DNA from: Tridacna crocea
Taxonomy: Eukaryota > Mollusca > Bivalvia > Cardiida > Cardiidae
DNA: 64,000 nucleotides
Assembly (NCBI GenBank): GCA_943736015.1
Contig: OX031060.1
Span: forward strand, 5,965,501-6,029,500
Reading direction: 5' to 3'
Shown in pieces: positions 20,663 through 31,529 of this stretch. The notes under the pieces are model-generated. The model was not told the DNA's origin. It saw only the letters and a program-made list of their open reading frames with translations, and made no database searches. Position 1 is the stretch's first letter, and every line of letters starts with the position of its first letter. A program made the translations under genes and the position numbers.

Positions 20663-20905
20663 AACCTCAGTGTCTGTGTGTCTGTCTGTGTGTCTGTCCC
20701 TCAGCCAGTCCGTCCGTCTGTCTGTCTGTCCAAAGGACCGACCGACCGACCGTCCGTGCGTCCGTCTGTCCGTTCGTCCGTCTGACCGTCCGTCCGTCTG
20801 TCTCTCTGTCTCTCTCTCTTTTTCTCAGACTCTGTCTCACTGTTTCTCTCTCTCGTTCTCTCTTTCTCTGTCTCTCTCTGTATCTCTGTCTCTTTCAAGT
20901 TCGTC
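20663..20905. repeat. (TCTG)n/(CCGT)n/(TC)n compound array
   Basis: TGTCTG units, then CCGTCCGT/GACCGACC, then TC with TCTG. Open frames here are low-complexity artefacts. Confidence 0.95.
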
Positions 20906-21019
20906 TAAATACTCATGATAAGCAAGTATCTGTTTTAATCGTACAACAAATTTTGTTAACGACAAGATTGAAAGCTGTTGCAGATGATAAATTATTACAG
21001 AGGCCACTGCTCCCATCAA

Positions 21020-21160
21020 TGTTTTTACCGAACTTTCTTTTTCGCTTACTCTGCACAGTGCTCTTCCCTAAGCCACTGGCTGTTTTCCCACATAACCATC
21101 ATGGAAAGATGACCAGAGATGAGTGAGGGATGGATTCTTTCGCAGTGACGATCACCAGTT
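21020..21160 (-). mobile_element. SINE body fragment
   Basis: TAAGCCACTGGCTGTTTTCC and GGATTCTTTCGCAGTGACGA align with the body at 45025-45120. Confidence 0.65.
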
Positions 21161-21289
21161 ACGGTTTCAAATTTCTAATGTAACCAAAGTTCAGACTTAA
21201 TCTGCCGAGAAGAAATTAAACGTGGCAGGAATAGAATTCTGTACAAAGACTTCTTATATTAGTATATATGCTGAAGAGAAAAGCGGGGT

Positions 21290-21505
21290 TTAACTCTTTT
21301 AACCAAACAACAATATTTTAGGCTGGTCCAAAATGAAAGCACTTGCAGATGACAAATCAAACATAACTCAAAAATTGAAATTTGTTTCAAGCAGGAGAGA
21401 AAGCATTGTGGAAAAAGGAGAAAATGCTGGTTACCAGCATTTTCTCCTTTTCCCACAATGTTTTCAAAAGGCTTCTAGCCCAGGGATTGTTTGGTAAAGG
21501 ATTAA
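21290..21505 (+). mobile_element. PB-A MITE
   Basis: TTAACTCTTTTAACCAAACA to TTTGGTAAAGGATTAA. Small deletion in the right arm after GCTTCTAGCC. Confidence 0.93.
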
Positions 21506-21584
21506 TGAATCTCTGTGACGCGTCATGCCCTGCAAGTCTTGACATTTTTTTTTTTTCGGATCCATTAAAATCCACGTTGATTCA

Positions 21585-21950
21585 TTATCTCCCGCTAGAT
21601 GGCATTCTATAAATACTCATCTATCTCATATGGGCATCCTGGGTACAGAACCGAAGCACTTTCCTACGCGACAACCGTTGCTTTGAATTTAAAACTGAAA
21701 TAAAGGTTTACTCAGTAAAACGCTACCTCGTGCAATTCACTCAGCTATGATCAGCAGTTTAGAGAAATCTGGAGCCAATGCAGGTCGCATTTCTCCTCAA
21801 ACGTATTGATAAAATCTATATTTTAACATTGCTACTTTATAGAGCGTAATATTACAGTCAATCCGCTTTTGGGGCTAGTGATGCGTCATATAAGACAGTC
21901 GAATCTTCGAAGAATATGACATGCGCAGACAACGACGTTGATTAGCAACT
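21585..21950 (-). repeat. Dispersed repeat D1
   Basis: Reverse complement of 29526-29860: shared blocks include ATCTCCCGCTAGATGGCATT, CTGGGTACAGAACCG, GATCAGCAGTTTAGAGAAAT and GATGCGTCATATAAGACAG. Third partial copy at 45649-45840. Confidence 0.8.
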
Positions 21951-22067
21951 GACTGAACGTCAGTGTAAACTGGTTCTTTGACACGCAAAAATTGACCATC
22001 AGTAAAACCTTTTGACTCAAATTCGTTTGACCAAAGTGAGCAGGCTAATCTGTGTCGATACTTTTGC

Positions 22068-22296
22068 AGGACCCATTACCACACAATCCCTACTTTTGAC
22101 GCCCCTAAGAAAGAAGCCCTTTGAAAAAACTATGGGAAAAGGAGAAAATGCTGGTAACCAGCATTTTCTCCTTTTCCCATAGTGTTTTCTACCCTTCCCA
22201 GAACAAATTTCTATTTTTTAGTCACCTTTATTTTGTCGTCTGCAAATGCTTTCAATTTGGACCAGTCTAAAATTTTCTCGTGTGGTAAAGAGTTAG
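22068..22296 (-). mobile_element. PB-A MITE, full length
   Basis: Left TTAA mutated to AGGA, right to TTAG; 229 bp. Hairpin arms carry paired change ACTATGGG/CCCATAGT. Confidence 0.93.
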
Positions 22297-22330
22297 ACTC
22301 ACTTTTCAAAGAGCATGGTCCATATCGTAT

Positions 22331-22564
22331 GCAACACGTGAAAAGGGGCATTCGGACATTTGCGTAAAGTGTCGTCTCGGATCAGCCTACGCAGTTCGCG
22401 CAGGCTAATCCGGCAAAACTCTTTCCGTTTCTATGTAATTTTCTGTTTTGCGTTAGTCTACCGTAGCACAAAATCTAATGTGGTCGTAAAGTGCCGTCTC
22501 GGATTAGCCTGCGCGGACTGCGCAGGCTAATCCGAGACGACACTTTACGCAAATGTCCGAATGC
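22331..22564. mobile_element. R-family double fold-back element
   Basis: Outer inverted ends GCATTCGGACATTTGCGTAA and TTACGCAAATGTCCGAATGC. Each side holds its own hairpin around CCTGCGCGGACTGCGCAGG. Middle: TAATTTTCTGTTTTGCG. Confidence 0.88.
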
Positions 22565-22927
22565 AAGACAGTATATTATAAACTCTTTGCCGTTGGTGAA
22601 ATAAACATAAAGTGTGTCACGTGACTGGGATGATTAAATTATGACAGCCGTCGAAAAAATTTAATATGGGCAATTACTTGATTTAACAATACATTGAAAA
22701 AAAGTTGAAAAAAAAAAGAACGTAATTGGAGAAAGTTGGAGGAATTGAATTAAAATTATTTTACTCTTTGTGCACCCCCCCAAAAAAACTCGTTTTATAA
22801 TTTTCACGAAGGACTCTCTCAGTTTTTGGAGTATCTACAAAGCAGTACAAATCAAAAAGGAAAAATAAAAGAAATGTACATAAATTATGTTGAAAACGAA
22901 AGAAAAAACAACAACAACTGTCTTTAC

Positions 22928-23037
22928 GTGTTTTGAAAACATTAAGGGATAAGGAGTAATTATCTGATATAAGCAACTGCTCCTTTTTCATTAATGTTTT
23001 CAAACGCTGTTTACTTGTAATTGTAAGGTAAAAGATT
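22928..23037 (-). mobile_element. PB-A hairpin remnant
   Basis: TTTTGAAAACATTAAGGGAT and CATTAATGTTTTCAAACGC are inverted with a decayed apex. The end GGTAAAAGATTCA remains. Confidence 0.6.
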
Positions 23038-23149
23038 CACTACATTCTAAGCCAAAAATGATAGAAATGTAGATAGCGAAGAAAATAAATCCAAACTCAG
23101 TTTTGCGTCTGAAGTAATTTATTTTTGTGTGTGTTCACTGTTTTTGAAC

Positions 23150-23294
23150 TGTACTCTAGGAGAAAGGGGTTAAATGAATTGTAAAAAGTGATTCCAGGAA
23201 AGCATGGACAGGTGCACTGGTCGCCGCGATATAACTGAAATAATGTTGAAAATGGCGTTTAACACCATACAATCAATCAATCAATCAATCAATC
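23150..23294 (+). mobile_element. SINE 3' part with (AATC)6 tail
   Basis: GGACAGGTGCACTGGTCGCC, then GGCGTTTAACACCATACAAT and six AATC units. Shows the uninterrupted 3' end used for comparison with 18035-18207. Confidence 0.8.
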
Positions 23295-23450
23295 TTTTAT
23301 TTACTTACTCATACTGATGCCATCAGTAGTCATACACGTGTATTTCAAATATTGGCCCTGCTGCTGATGTCAATGGATCTAGCTATTTTAAAGAAAAGTA
23401 GCTAAGAACCAAAATAAAAGAAAGTAATCACTAGCTGAGTAAATATAAGT

Positions 23451-23679
23451 TTAACCCTTTCCCAAACGACAAAGTTTTGGACTAGACCAAATTGAAAGCA
23501 TTTGCAGACGACAAGTAAACTCTTGCTGAGAAGATGATTTCTGTCTATGATAGGGTTGAAAACATTGTGGGAAAAGGAGAAAATGCTGGTTACCAGCATT
23601 TTCTCCTTTTCCCACAATGTTTTCAAAAGGCTACTATTCCAGACCCGTAAAAACCAGGGATTGTTTGGGAAACGGTTAA
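23451..23679 (+). mobile_element. PB-A MITE, full length
   Basis: Nearly identical to 16127-16355 (same GGACTAGACC and AGACCCGTAAAAACC), 229 bp, perfect hairpin. Looks like a recent amplification group with 53440-53668. Confidence 0.96.
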
Positions 23680-23750
23680 AGTGATAATAACGCCAAAAAT
23701 TAAACAAAACGAGTGTTTAAATGTATATGAATTCATATCATACCATTTAC

Positions 23751-23833
23751 CTTTATACCACACGATCCCGACTTTTGACACCCCTTGGAAAAAAGCCATA
23801 TGAAAACATTGTGGGAAAATAAGAAATGTTGGT
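23751..23833 (-). mobile_element. PB-A MITE fragment
   Basis: TACCACACGATCCCGACTTT to GAAAACATTGTGGGAAAA, then cut before the hairpin apex. Confidence 0.8.
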
Positions 23834-23893
23834 GAGGTTTGTTTGTCAAAATATCAAGACTAAAAGGATAGCTGAAAAAAAACCAACTTCAAG

Positions 23894-24122
23894 TTAACCC
23901 TTTCCCAAATAATCCCTGGTTTTCACAACCCTGAAAATGAAGCCTTTTGAAAACATTGTGGGAAAAGGAGGAAATGCTGGTTACCAGCATTTTCTCCTTT
24001 TCCCAAAATGTTTTATACCCTGCTTGGTACAAATGTCAAATTTTGAGTCATTTTTATTTTGTCGTCTGCAAATGCTTTCAATTTGGACCAGTGTAAAATT
24101 TTGTCGTTCGGAAAAGAGTTAA
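23894..24122 (-). mobile_element. PB-A MITE, full length
   Basis: TTAACCCTTTCCCAAATAAT to TTCGGAAAAGAGTTAA, 229 bp. Apex is GGTTACC although the element is reversed, one central base different from other reversed copies. Confidence 0.95.
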
Positions 24123-24387
24123 TTCAGCCCGATCCTGGTTCACATCGTTTAAACAGTAAAAACGATTAGAACGTAACGGTACCGTTTTAACCATCAAGGA
24201 TCAGGCACAGGCAATATGTCTATATCATGGCAATAAATTATTAATTTTTCTAAAGCCATTTTTCTCGTGACAGACATACCCGCAATTTTGTCATTTCATT
24301 TTTTTTTTCCACAAAATAAAATTTCACTAAAACGTTTAGACGGATAATCTGTCCCAAATCGACGCATCACATCCATAGAAAATGTAC

Positions 24388-24628
24388 TTAAACCCTTCTG
24401 CTATACGACAAAAAAAGTTTAGGCGTGTCCAAATTGAAAGTATTTGCAGACGATAGGGTAAATATAACTCAAATGATTAGATTTCGTCTTTGAAAGGACA
24501 GAAAACATTGTAGGAAAAGGAGAAAATGCTGGGAACCAGCATTTTCTCCTTTTCCCACAATGTTTTCAAATGGTGTTTCCTGTTATGGTCGCCAAAACTT
24601 GGGTTGGTTTTGTAGTGTAAAGGGTTCA
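24388..24628 (+). mobile_element. PB-A MITE
   Basis: TTAAACCCTTCTGCTATACG to GTAGTGTAAAGGGTTCAA; hairpin apex GCTGGGAACCAGC. Confidence 0.9.
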
Positions 24629-24741
24629 ACATTTAAACTGTTTATTTGATAAAATTAAATTTTCGAGCCGCTAGTGAACACAAATATACACTATCAAGAG
24701 GTTCTTATCGCCAATAAGCCTTCGACCGTATAAGACAAGGC

Positions 24742-24800
24742 ATATCAAAGATCAGAATGTGCTATCTGTGCATACTTATCTTGATCTACACTTTTTACAT
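24742..24800. mobile_element. G-family core, decayed
   Basis: TATCAAAGATCAGAATGTGC ... TTATCTTGATCTACAC. Confidence 0.6.
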
Positions 24801-25059
24801 ACGTTCCTTTAGTCGCACTTATCAGCCGAGGGGTTAATTATATTAATAATTGTACTTGGCGCACAATAGAACACGACGACAACGATGTTATCATATATAT
24901 TTATTCGTGCCACTCAATACCATTGCCTCTCGTTTTTTTTAACAAATTCATGGTGTCTTACCGCTAAGTCGAGCCTACGGTGGCGTAGAACTGCCACCAC
25001 ATACCAGATAAATGGCCGGTAAATTCATAAAATATGGCGGATTTTTCACCTTATTATAA

Positions 25060-25690
25060 AGAGGCTATTCAGTTTCCATTCCGTAAATCAGAATTTCTTT
25101 TTTGAAAAAAAAAAAAAACCGATAAATATATATTAATTGGAGAGACCTCTCCAACAGTAGTGAGTTTAAAAAGGAGACTGCCAAAGAATTTGCTGTCTAA
25201 ATCTATTTTCTTGCGAAATTGTACTGATACACAGTCTGTTTCGTCATGGTTTTGTAAATAAAGCGAAATAAAAAAACCGAAACAGGAAATAGGGTTGTTT
25301 ATTTTCATATGACGAATATCAGAAAAAATTTTGTTAAACCAATTCGCCATGTCTGCAAATGACCCCTCAAATAATTGTAATATTTCAATAAGCAAATAAA
25401 TATACGCAGCACACACACACACACACAAAAAAGAGAAGAATTTCGTTAAAAAAGAGAAAGAAGACTGCTGGACAAGATCATGCGACTTGAAAAAGCGACA
25501 AGAAAGCCAAAAGACCGTCTTGTAAAGCATAATTATGAGGTTTCTACGCGGCGGCTTTTTTTTATTTGTTTGTTTACATGTACCAAAATGTATTGAAATT
25601 AAAAGCCAATAAACTATTTGAAAACATTGATGCTGACCTCCCCTGACTTCTTTTTTAAAGAAGCCAACTTGTTTCATTTGCAATCGTTTT
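25060..25690 (-). repeat. Dispersed repeat D2
   Basis: Shares, inverted, CCTCTCCAACAGTAGTGAGT, ATTTGCTGTCTAA, CTGTTTCGTCATG and AAAGCGAAATAAAAAAACCG with 53770-54180. A 204-codon minus-strand frame (25069-25683) runs through it, but is interrupted in the other copy and has no recognisable domain. A short (AC)n lies at 25410-25428. Confidence 0.7.
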
Positions 25691-27080
25691 CTCTGTAGGC
25701 CAATAACGATAAGCAGATGTAATTTAAAGCGTTTGAAACAGGCGTATAACGTACGTCAGTAAGACGTAATACTGATCATTCGGCATACCTCGGCTGATGG
25801 TAGCCATCGAATCCCTCTGTTGCATCTGGTTGCTTTATGTGCACATACACTCTTTATTTCATCGCCGGAAATAGGCCGTTACACCATTCTAAAAATTGTA
25901 AGGCTCCGCGTAAAAAAGAAAACTTTGAATTTAAATTTTCTAACGAAATCTTTCTAACTATATTTCAGTTGACAAACAGTTCGAACATTCATTTTTTTTA
26001 ACTTGGATTATCAAGTGCATTTGCCGTTTTCACCGACAGATAGATAGATGTAAGTTACTTCATCGAGGTTGTTTATGCCGTTTCTAAACGACCGACAGTG
26101 GCGCCGCCATGTATAAGATCAAGTAGTTGGCACCGACTGTTATACAGAACAGAACAGAACAGAACAGAATATTTTATTGACTTAAACTATACAAGTTTTT
26201 CGTCATCAACAAAAAATATATAAACAAATCTATTATACGGTATAGGTCAGCGACACATATACAAACAATGAAAGCATTGAAGATCATGCTGTTCTTTTAC
26301 ATTTTACAATAAAAGCGGAATAAAGAGAAAGAAGAGAAAAGGGGAAAGAAATCATAGAATACTTAGTAAACAGTCGAATAAGCTGTTTAAAGTGCATTAG
26401 GAGAAAGAACATAATGCCATTTTGAAAAACAATAAAGTGGTATTATTGATGAGAGATTGTCTTAGTTTAAAAGACTCATCTACGTATCATTACAATAAAA
26501 GCGGAGTAGAGAGAAAGAGGAGAAAGAGGGAAAGGAACCATGGAGATAGTAGAATAAGCTGTTTATTTAAGATGAACTTAAATGTACGTACGGAATCGGC
26601 CGAGTTGTGACGAGTGAAAACTGATATGAATAAGAATCCTAGTAATAGACATGTGATAATGATCAAGTGCCATTCCAACAACTCTATTCGAAACTCTGGC
26701 TCTAAATTAAAAAAAAAATACCCGTACCATGCTAAGCAGACAATTAGGGTATATCTCTGAGAAATATTTTTACTTACGTTGTCTTTCTTATTTACTGACA
26801 ATTTGTACGCTATCGCCTTCTAAAACTTTCTTTTTTTTAGTTTGGTGAGACGGCAAAAATCTGACAAGCTCAATTTACAACTGTCAGCACAGTTTTTTAT
26901 ATTATCAAAATAACTGATAAAAAAGTAATTATGTTTTTTCTTCTTCTAGAACTCTTGAACTATCGTCGCTCTTCAGTTAATTATAGTGTATATTTTTACA
27001 CGAAAGTAATAACAGATTTTGCATAAATCTTAAAAGTACCGTGTTAACTCAAAGCTAAATAGAAAATAGTTTAGAGACCA
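25691..27080. other. Spacer with (AGAAC)n
   Basis: (AGAAC)4-5 at 26146-26168 is followed by AGAATATTTTATTGAC, which could be the 3' end of a retroelement. No gene seen. AAAGCGGA(G/A)TAAAGAGAAAG is imperfectly duplicated at 26312 and 26499. Confidence 0.45.
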
Positions 27081-27279
27081 GGGCCTGTATTCACCAACCA
27101 TTCTTAAGAACGTTCTTGGTCTTATTCTCCAGAATTTTCTACATTTGTAAGTAACACAACTTCTGATTGGCTAAACCATTCGGTTTAGCCAATCAGAAGT
27201 TGTGTCACTTACAAATTTGGAAAACCGTGGAGAATAAGACTAAGAATATTCTCAAGAATGGTTGGTGAATACGGGCCCT
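27081..27279. mobile_element. N-family MITE, best copy
   Basis: Nearly the whole 199 bp is one inverted repeat: GGGCCTGTATTCACCAACC/GGTTGGTGAATACGGGCCC outside, AAGTAACACAACTTCTGATT inside, GGCTAAACCATTCGGTTTAG at the apex. No open frame. Confidence 0.92.
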
Positions 27280-27519
27280 GAAAGACCAATATCTCATACC
27301 AAAGTACGCCGCAACCATTCGTTACTCACTCGGCACACCTTAGTCGGTTTGTTCGAATTAGGTACTTGCATAGATCTAGTACTTTTTTGTTAAAGGTGAC
27401 CCAGGCATTCCGATGATTGTTACGGAAACTGGTAATATGTGCCAATTTAGAGTAGTAAAGGAAACAACATCAATTTAGAGTAGTATAGGAAACAACATCA
27501 GTTTCAACTATTTATATTT

Positions 27520-27699
27520 TATGGGATTATAAAAAACAATTATGACGATGCTGCTACCCAGCTTGTTCTCCTTTTCTCGAAGTGTTTTCCACTCTTTATA
27601 AGCCAAAAACTTTCGCTTGAGCCCTGCTTCATTTGTCGTCTGCATAATCCTTTTGATTTGGACCAGACTAACGTTGTGTCGTCTAGTAAAGCGTTTTAA
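27520..27699 (-). mobile_element. PB-A MITE, degenerate
   Basis: TTGTCGTCTGCATAATCC and TCGTCTAGTAAAGCGTTTTAA remain. Hairpin decayed. Right TTAA shared with the next copy. Confidence 0.7.
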
Positions 27700-27924
27700 C
27701 TCATTACCAAACGACAAAATTTTGGACTCGTCCAAATTGAAAGCATTTGCAGACGACAACATAAATGTGATTGAAAATTTGAAACTTGTTTTGTGAAGGG
27801 TAGAAAACATTGTGGGAAAAGGAGAAAATGCTGGTTACCAGCATTTTCTCCTTTTTCCACAATGTTTTCTAAAGGCTTCTCTCTCAGGGTCGTCAAAAGT
27901 AGGGATTGTGTGCTAATGGGTTAT
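27696..27924 (+). mobile_element. PB-A MITE, full length
   Basis: TTAACTCATTACCAAACGAC to GTGTGCTAATGGGTTAT, 229 bp, hairpin near 27806-27872 with one mismatch. Confidence 0.95.
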
Positions 27925-27971
27925 ACAGACGTCGAAGGAGGTAATCAGCCAACTCTGAATCAGACGACATG

Positions 27972-28178
27972 GTCTTTGACCAGTCCAATTTAAAAGCTTT
28001 TGCAAACGACGTATTGGATGTAGTTCAAATGACGGGATTTGTCTCCGAATGAGGAGAAAACATTGTGCGAAAAAGAGAAAATGCTGGTTACCAGCATTTT
28101 CTCCTTTTCTCACAATGTTTTCAAATACCTACTTCATAAAAATTACTTTAAGTCTTCAAAGTTTGGTAAAGTGTCAAA
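27972..28178 (+). mobile_element. PB-A MITE, ends eroded
   Basis: AAGCTTTTGCAAACGACG, hairpin near 28058-28123, right end TTTGGTAAAGTGTCAAAA. Confidence 0.85.
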
Positions 28179-28179
28179 A

Positions 28180-29206
28180 GTAGTCACAAATTAGTTCCTT
28201 TCATCATTAAATCAAATTGGTTTTTAAGTAAAATAGATCTTTGATATAGACAAGGAGTATATGTAATTTAATGGTTTATAATCGGGTCAACCACCTCCAT
28301 AGTTGAAACATAGTTCTGTTAAAGATACCTATATTTTTTTTTTTGTTATTTTATTTTTTAGCCGAAAGTAAAAATGTGTTTAAATCAATAAATGGGAAAT
28401 ATCTATGACCCCAAAGAATCAGGGATATAATGATTCCTGTAAGAATGAAACGAAGTTTCAAATTTGTTATTTAGCATGACAAGATTACGTCAGATCAAAA
28501 CTGTAAACAATGGAAATATGTATCACTAGAGTCATTTACACACCCCTAAATAGAAAACTTGGGCTAAGCCTACTTTTGTTTCAACACGGGAAATGCTGCA
28601 CTTGTCTGTTTGTAGGATCATGGGTTCTATCGTTCTTTCTGCAGTCCAAGAACGCTAAATATTAATGTGCACATATGAAATTTACATTTCTACTATCTTT
28701 AAAATCATTCCACTACACTCTCGATATAAAATCCTGGCATCTTCGAGTAAATTGCTGTTGGATTCTTGTAACATAGATTAATGCAACGGTAGACAGGTAG
28801 TGTATCGAGGCTGGACTTGATTGCTAGAGCTCAACATGAATATGCAAGGTGAAGGTTGTACACAGTCACGTGACAAGCATCATGCAGTATCCTCGATTGA
28901 ACAGTGGGTAGGAGCCAAGTCCACATTTTTTATGCGTCGTAATCCTGTGCAGTCTCGCAATCAGCGGCTAGGTTTAGTATTTGTCATGAAGCCATAAAAA
29001 TGACTATCAATATAGTTAGATAAAGACGAATTGTTATATTGGACTAAAAATGAGTAAACGTGTCTCTTTAATTAAGGCCGGTACACAGAATAATAGAATA
29101 ATGTACTCGTAGTCTACGACACTCTCATATATTCAATAGGGGCACGCAGCAAGCTCTCGTGAGTAGTGACCCTTTGTCAAAGCATCCCGTATTTCATCAA
29201 AGTTCG
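28180..29206. other. Spacer
   Basis: No gene or repeat family recognised. Confidence 0.5.
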
Positions 29207-29308
29207 CAAGTAACCAGCATTTTCTCCTTTGCCACGGTTTTTCTATCCTTTCAAAGGCAATCCCTATCATATGTGACACTTTGTTCTCTGCATTAGCTTT
29301 CAAAATTC
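29207..29308 (-). mobile_element. PB-A MITE fragment
   Basis: Begins mid-hairpin at AGTAACCAGCATTTTCTCC. One hairpin arm and part of the proximal arm remain. Confidence 0.7.
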
Positions 29309-29316
29309 ATTGCGAA

Positions 29317-29365
29317 AGTATAAGACCGAACGTTCTGCGCAGTCTTATGTTGATCTATGCCGTCC
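29317..29365. mobile_element. G-family partial core
   Basis: GCGCAGTCTTATGTTGATCT and GCCGTCCTGTAAGACC. Confidence 0.55.
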
Positions 29366-29455
29366 TGTAAGACCTGTTTTCACCTGGGCCCCGTTTCACT
29401 GAGGTAATTACGAAAAAAAAAAAAATATTAAGCTTTACGTAATTATAATATAGTT

Positions 29456-29524
29456 GCATTAATGTGCCACGAGACACATGAAAACTATCATGATCGTTTC
29501 CATGTGTCTCGTGGCACATTAATG
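29456..29524. repeat. 69-bp near-perfect palindrome
   Basis: GCATTAATGTGCCACGAGAC pairs with GTCTCGTGGCACATTAATGC; centre ATCATGAT. Confidence 0.93.
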
Positions 29525-29525
29525 C

Positions 29526-29860
29526 CACCATACTACGTTGTCTCCGCATGTCATATTTTTCGAAGAGTCGACCTGTCTTATATGACGCATCACTCTCCCC
29601 GATATAGGGGAGATTTGTAGTAATACGCGCTATGTAAAGTAGCAATGGAGAAAATGGCTTTTATCAATACATTTGAGGAAAAATCAGGACTGTTTTAGCT
29701 CCAGATTCCTCTAAACTGCTGATTATAGTAAACATTTATTTTAGTATGAAATTCAGAGTAACGCTTGTCGCGTAGAAAAGAAGTCCGGTTCTGTACCCAG
29801 GATGCCAAAATTAGATCGATAAGTATTTGTAGAATGCCATCTACCGGGAGATAATACACT
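29526..29860 (+). repeat. Dispersed repeat D1
   Basis: Forward copy of the 21585-21950 repeat, inside the element with inverted ends. Confidence 0.8.
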
Positions 29861-29929
29861 ATACAAAAGTTACGTAAAACTTACGCAAATTTTGTTCGTA
29901 ATTACCTTGGTGAAACTCGGCCCTGTTGC

Positions 29930-30504
29930 GCCGGATGGGTAAAAAGTAAAAAGTGACACACTTGAATTTCAGATACGATTTGCTGTTTTTCTATTGACAC
30001 AGAGGGATAATTTATTCTCTTTAGAAGAAATTAAATTTTTGTGTAAAATTAAACTTTTTCAATTGTGAGCTAATGGATGCGGGTAATTAGACACTAACTA
30101 CACAAGTCGGTAAATATTGGAACCCAGTCAGAGCCACGTGTTGAAAACCCTTCATTTGTTCATTTTTCACAATGACCCCTCGACCTGTCAAACACTTGTC
30201 CTTTTTAAAATTGAAAAAAAAAAACCAACTTCCAAATTAGAAAAATTGTGCACTTAGTTTTTACCCCTTACTCTGCTTACTGGCAGTCACATATGTTGTC
30301 TTTTAACTTTACTGTGTTTTTCGTAAGCTGATCACTTTCGTGTTAGATCTATTGCAGAAATAAGCCAAAAAGTTTCATGCAGAGGACGCTTTTGGAAAAC
30401 GAAATGAGCAATTTTCCTCTCTTTTGGTCTGATAATGAAACTGTCTTAATATGTCTCCTTTGTGTTGCGTTTACTAATTGGTGGTCTGGGTTTCTTGTTG
30501 GAAT
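29930..30504. other. Spacer
   Basis: Nothing recognised. Confidence 0.5.
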
Positions 30505-30635
30505 GTCACCGTGGAAGACCGCCCAGAGTCCCAGCATAGAGCTGGTGAAACTTAGGACATACTGGAATACATTAAGTGAGCTGTCGCCGTGATATAAATG
30601 AAATAATTTTGAAAGCAGCTTAAAATACCGTTTAG
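30505..30635 (+). mobile_element. SINE body fragment, decayed
   Basis: GAGCTGTCGCCGTGATATAA and the preceding blocks resemble GGCCGCCGCGATATAACTG of the other copies. Confidence 0.4.
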
Positions 30636-31004
30636 TAACAGCGATAACGAACTGGTTGTATAACAGGAGGTTTATTAATGACAGTCGATGCAAATGTAGG
30701 AAGGTTATTATAGGAAGCAGAAGTGTGGCAGACAGTTGACGAAAGGCTACCGATCCATATAGCTGTGATGTTGGTGGGGCTGTGTGAACCGTACTGTTAT
30801 CGCCGAGTGCCATGGGTGAGGTCTGAACGGTATGGTGTACATGTCAGGTGGCATGGTCCATGCACAGACAGGACATCCTCTTCGGCTGTAAACAGTCCTT
30901 CTGATCATCATGGCTACCGGGAACCGTTTTGCAACAATACCTGCCTGACCTTCCTAATATTCAGCCATACCCAATTATCATCGAACTTTTGGCAAACATC
31001 ACTT

Positions 31005-31233
31005 TTAACCCTTTACCCCATAAGGCATTTCTATGGTATCTCTAATTGACCCTAAATAACAGCAAGGATGAAGCTGTTTCTTATGTGTATATGACACCTT
31101 TTGATAGCATAGAAAACATTGTGACAAAAGGTGAAATTGCTCGTCACGAGCAATTTCACCTTTTGCCACAATGTTTTCCTAAGGCTCCTACTAGCGATGC
31201 GTAGAAATGAGTATCTATGGAGTAAAGGGTCAA
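31005..31233 (+). mobile_element. PB-B MITE, full length
   Basis: TTAACCCTTTACCCCATAAG to ATGGAGTAAAGGGTCAA, 229 bp, very close to 16666-16894 with scattered substitutions. Confidence 0.95.
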
Positions 31234-31329
31234 AAGAAAATTCGATTTTCAGCTACATATTTATTTGTATGCTTGGCCGATTTTACCTTGCCTTTTGCTT
31301 GTCCTGCCTGTGCCATTACCAATGTCGTG

Positions 31330-31520
31330 TTTTATCAAGCCTGGGAAAAGGACCTTTGAAAACTTTGTGGAAAATGGAGAAAATTCTCGTAACTAGCATT
31401 TTTTCCATTTCCCACAGTGTTTCCTACCCTATCACAGGCAACTCCTATAATTTTCAGACATATTTGATGTGAATCTTTTTCAGCTTGGGAAAGTCTAAAA
31501 TTGTGTCAGTGAAGAGTTAA
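31330..31520 (-). mobile_element. PB-A MITE, diverged
   Basis: Hairpin AAAACTTTGTGGAAAATGG with apex TCGTAACTAGC, right end GTCAGTGAAGAGTTAA. Confidence 0.8.
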
Positions 31521-31529
31521 AGATAGCTT

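Larger units (their letters stand above)
29386..29923. mobile_element. Element with 27-bp inverted ends
   Basis: CCGTTTCACTGAGGTAATTA at 29391 is inverted at 29897-29918 (TAATTACCTTGGTGAAACTC). It encloses the D1 repeat (29526-29860) and a separate 69-bp palindrome at 29456. No open frame of note, so a non-autonomous DNA element is likely. Confidence 0.7.

Noticed and set aside
20644-21126. 160-codon plus-strand frame rich in S, L, C, V
   Set aside because: TCTG/TC microsatellite; the same applies to 40216-40737 and 39177-39531.
23894-24122. Inverted hairpin apex relative to element arms
   Set aside because: GGTTACC and GGTAACC differ only at the central base, so a single substitution explains it without inversion.
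25069-25683. 204-codon minus-strand open frame, hydrophobic
   Set aside because: Lies in dispersed repeat D2, is broken in the 53770 copy, crosses an (AC)n tract, and has no recognisable domain.
30349-30813. 154-codon minus-strand open frame
   Set aside because: Overlaps a decayed SINE body and shows no domain or splice support.
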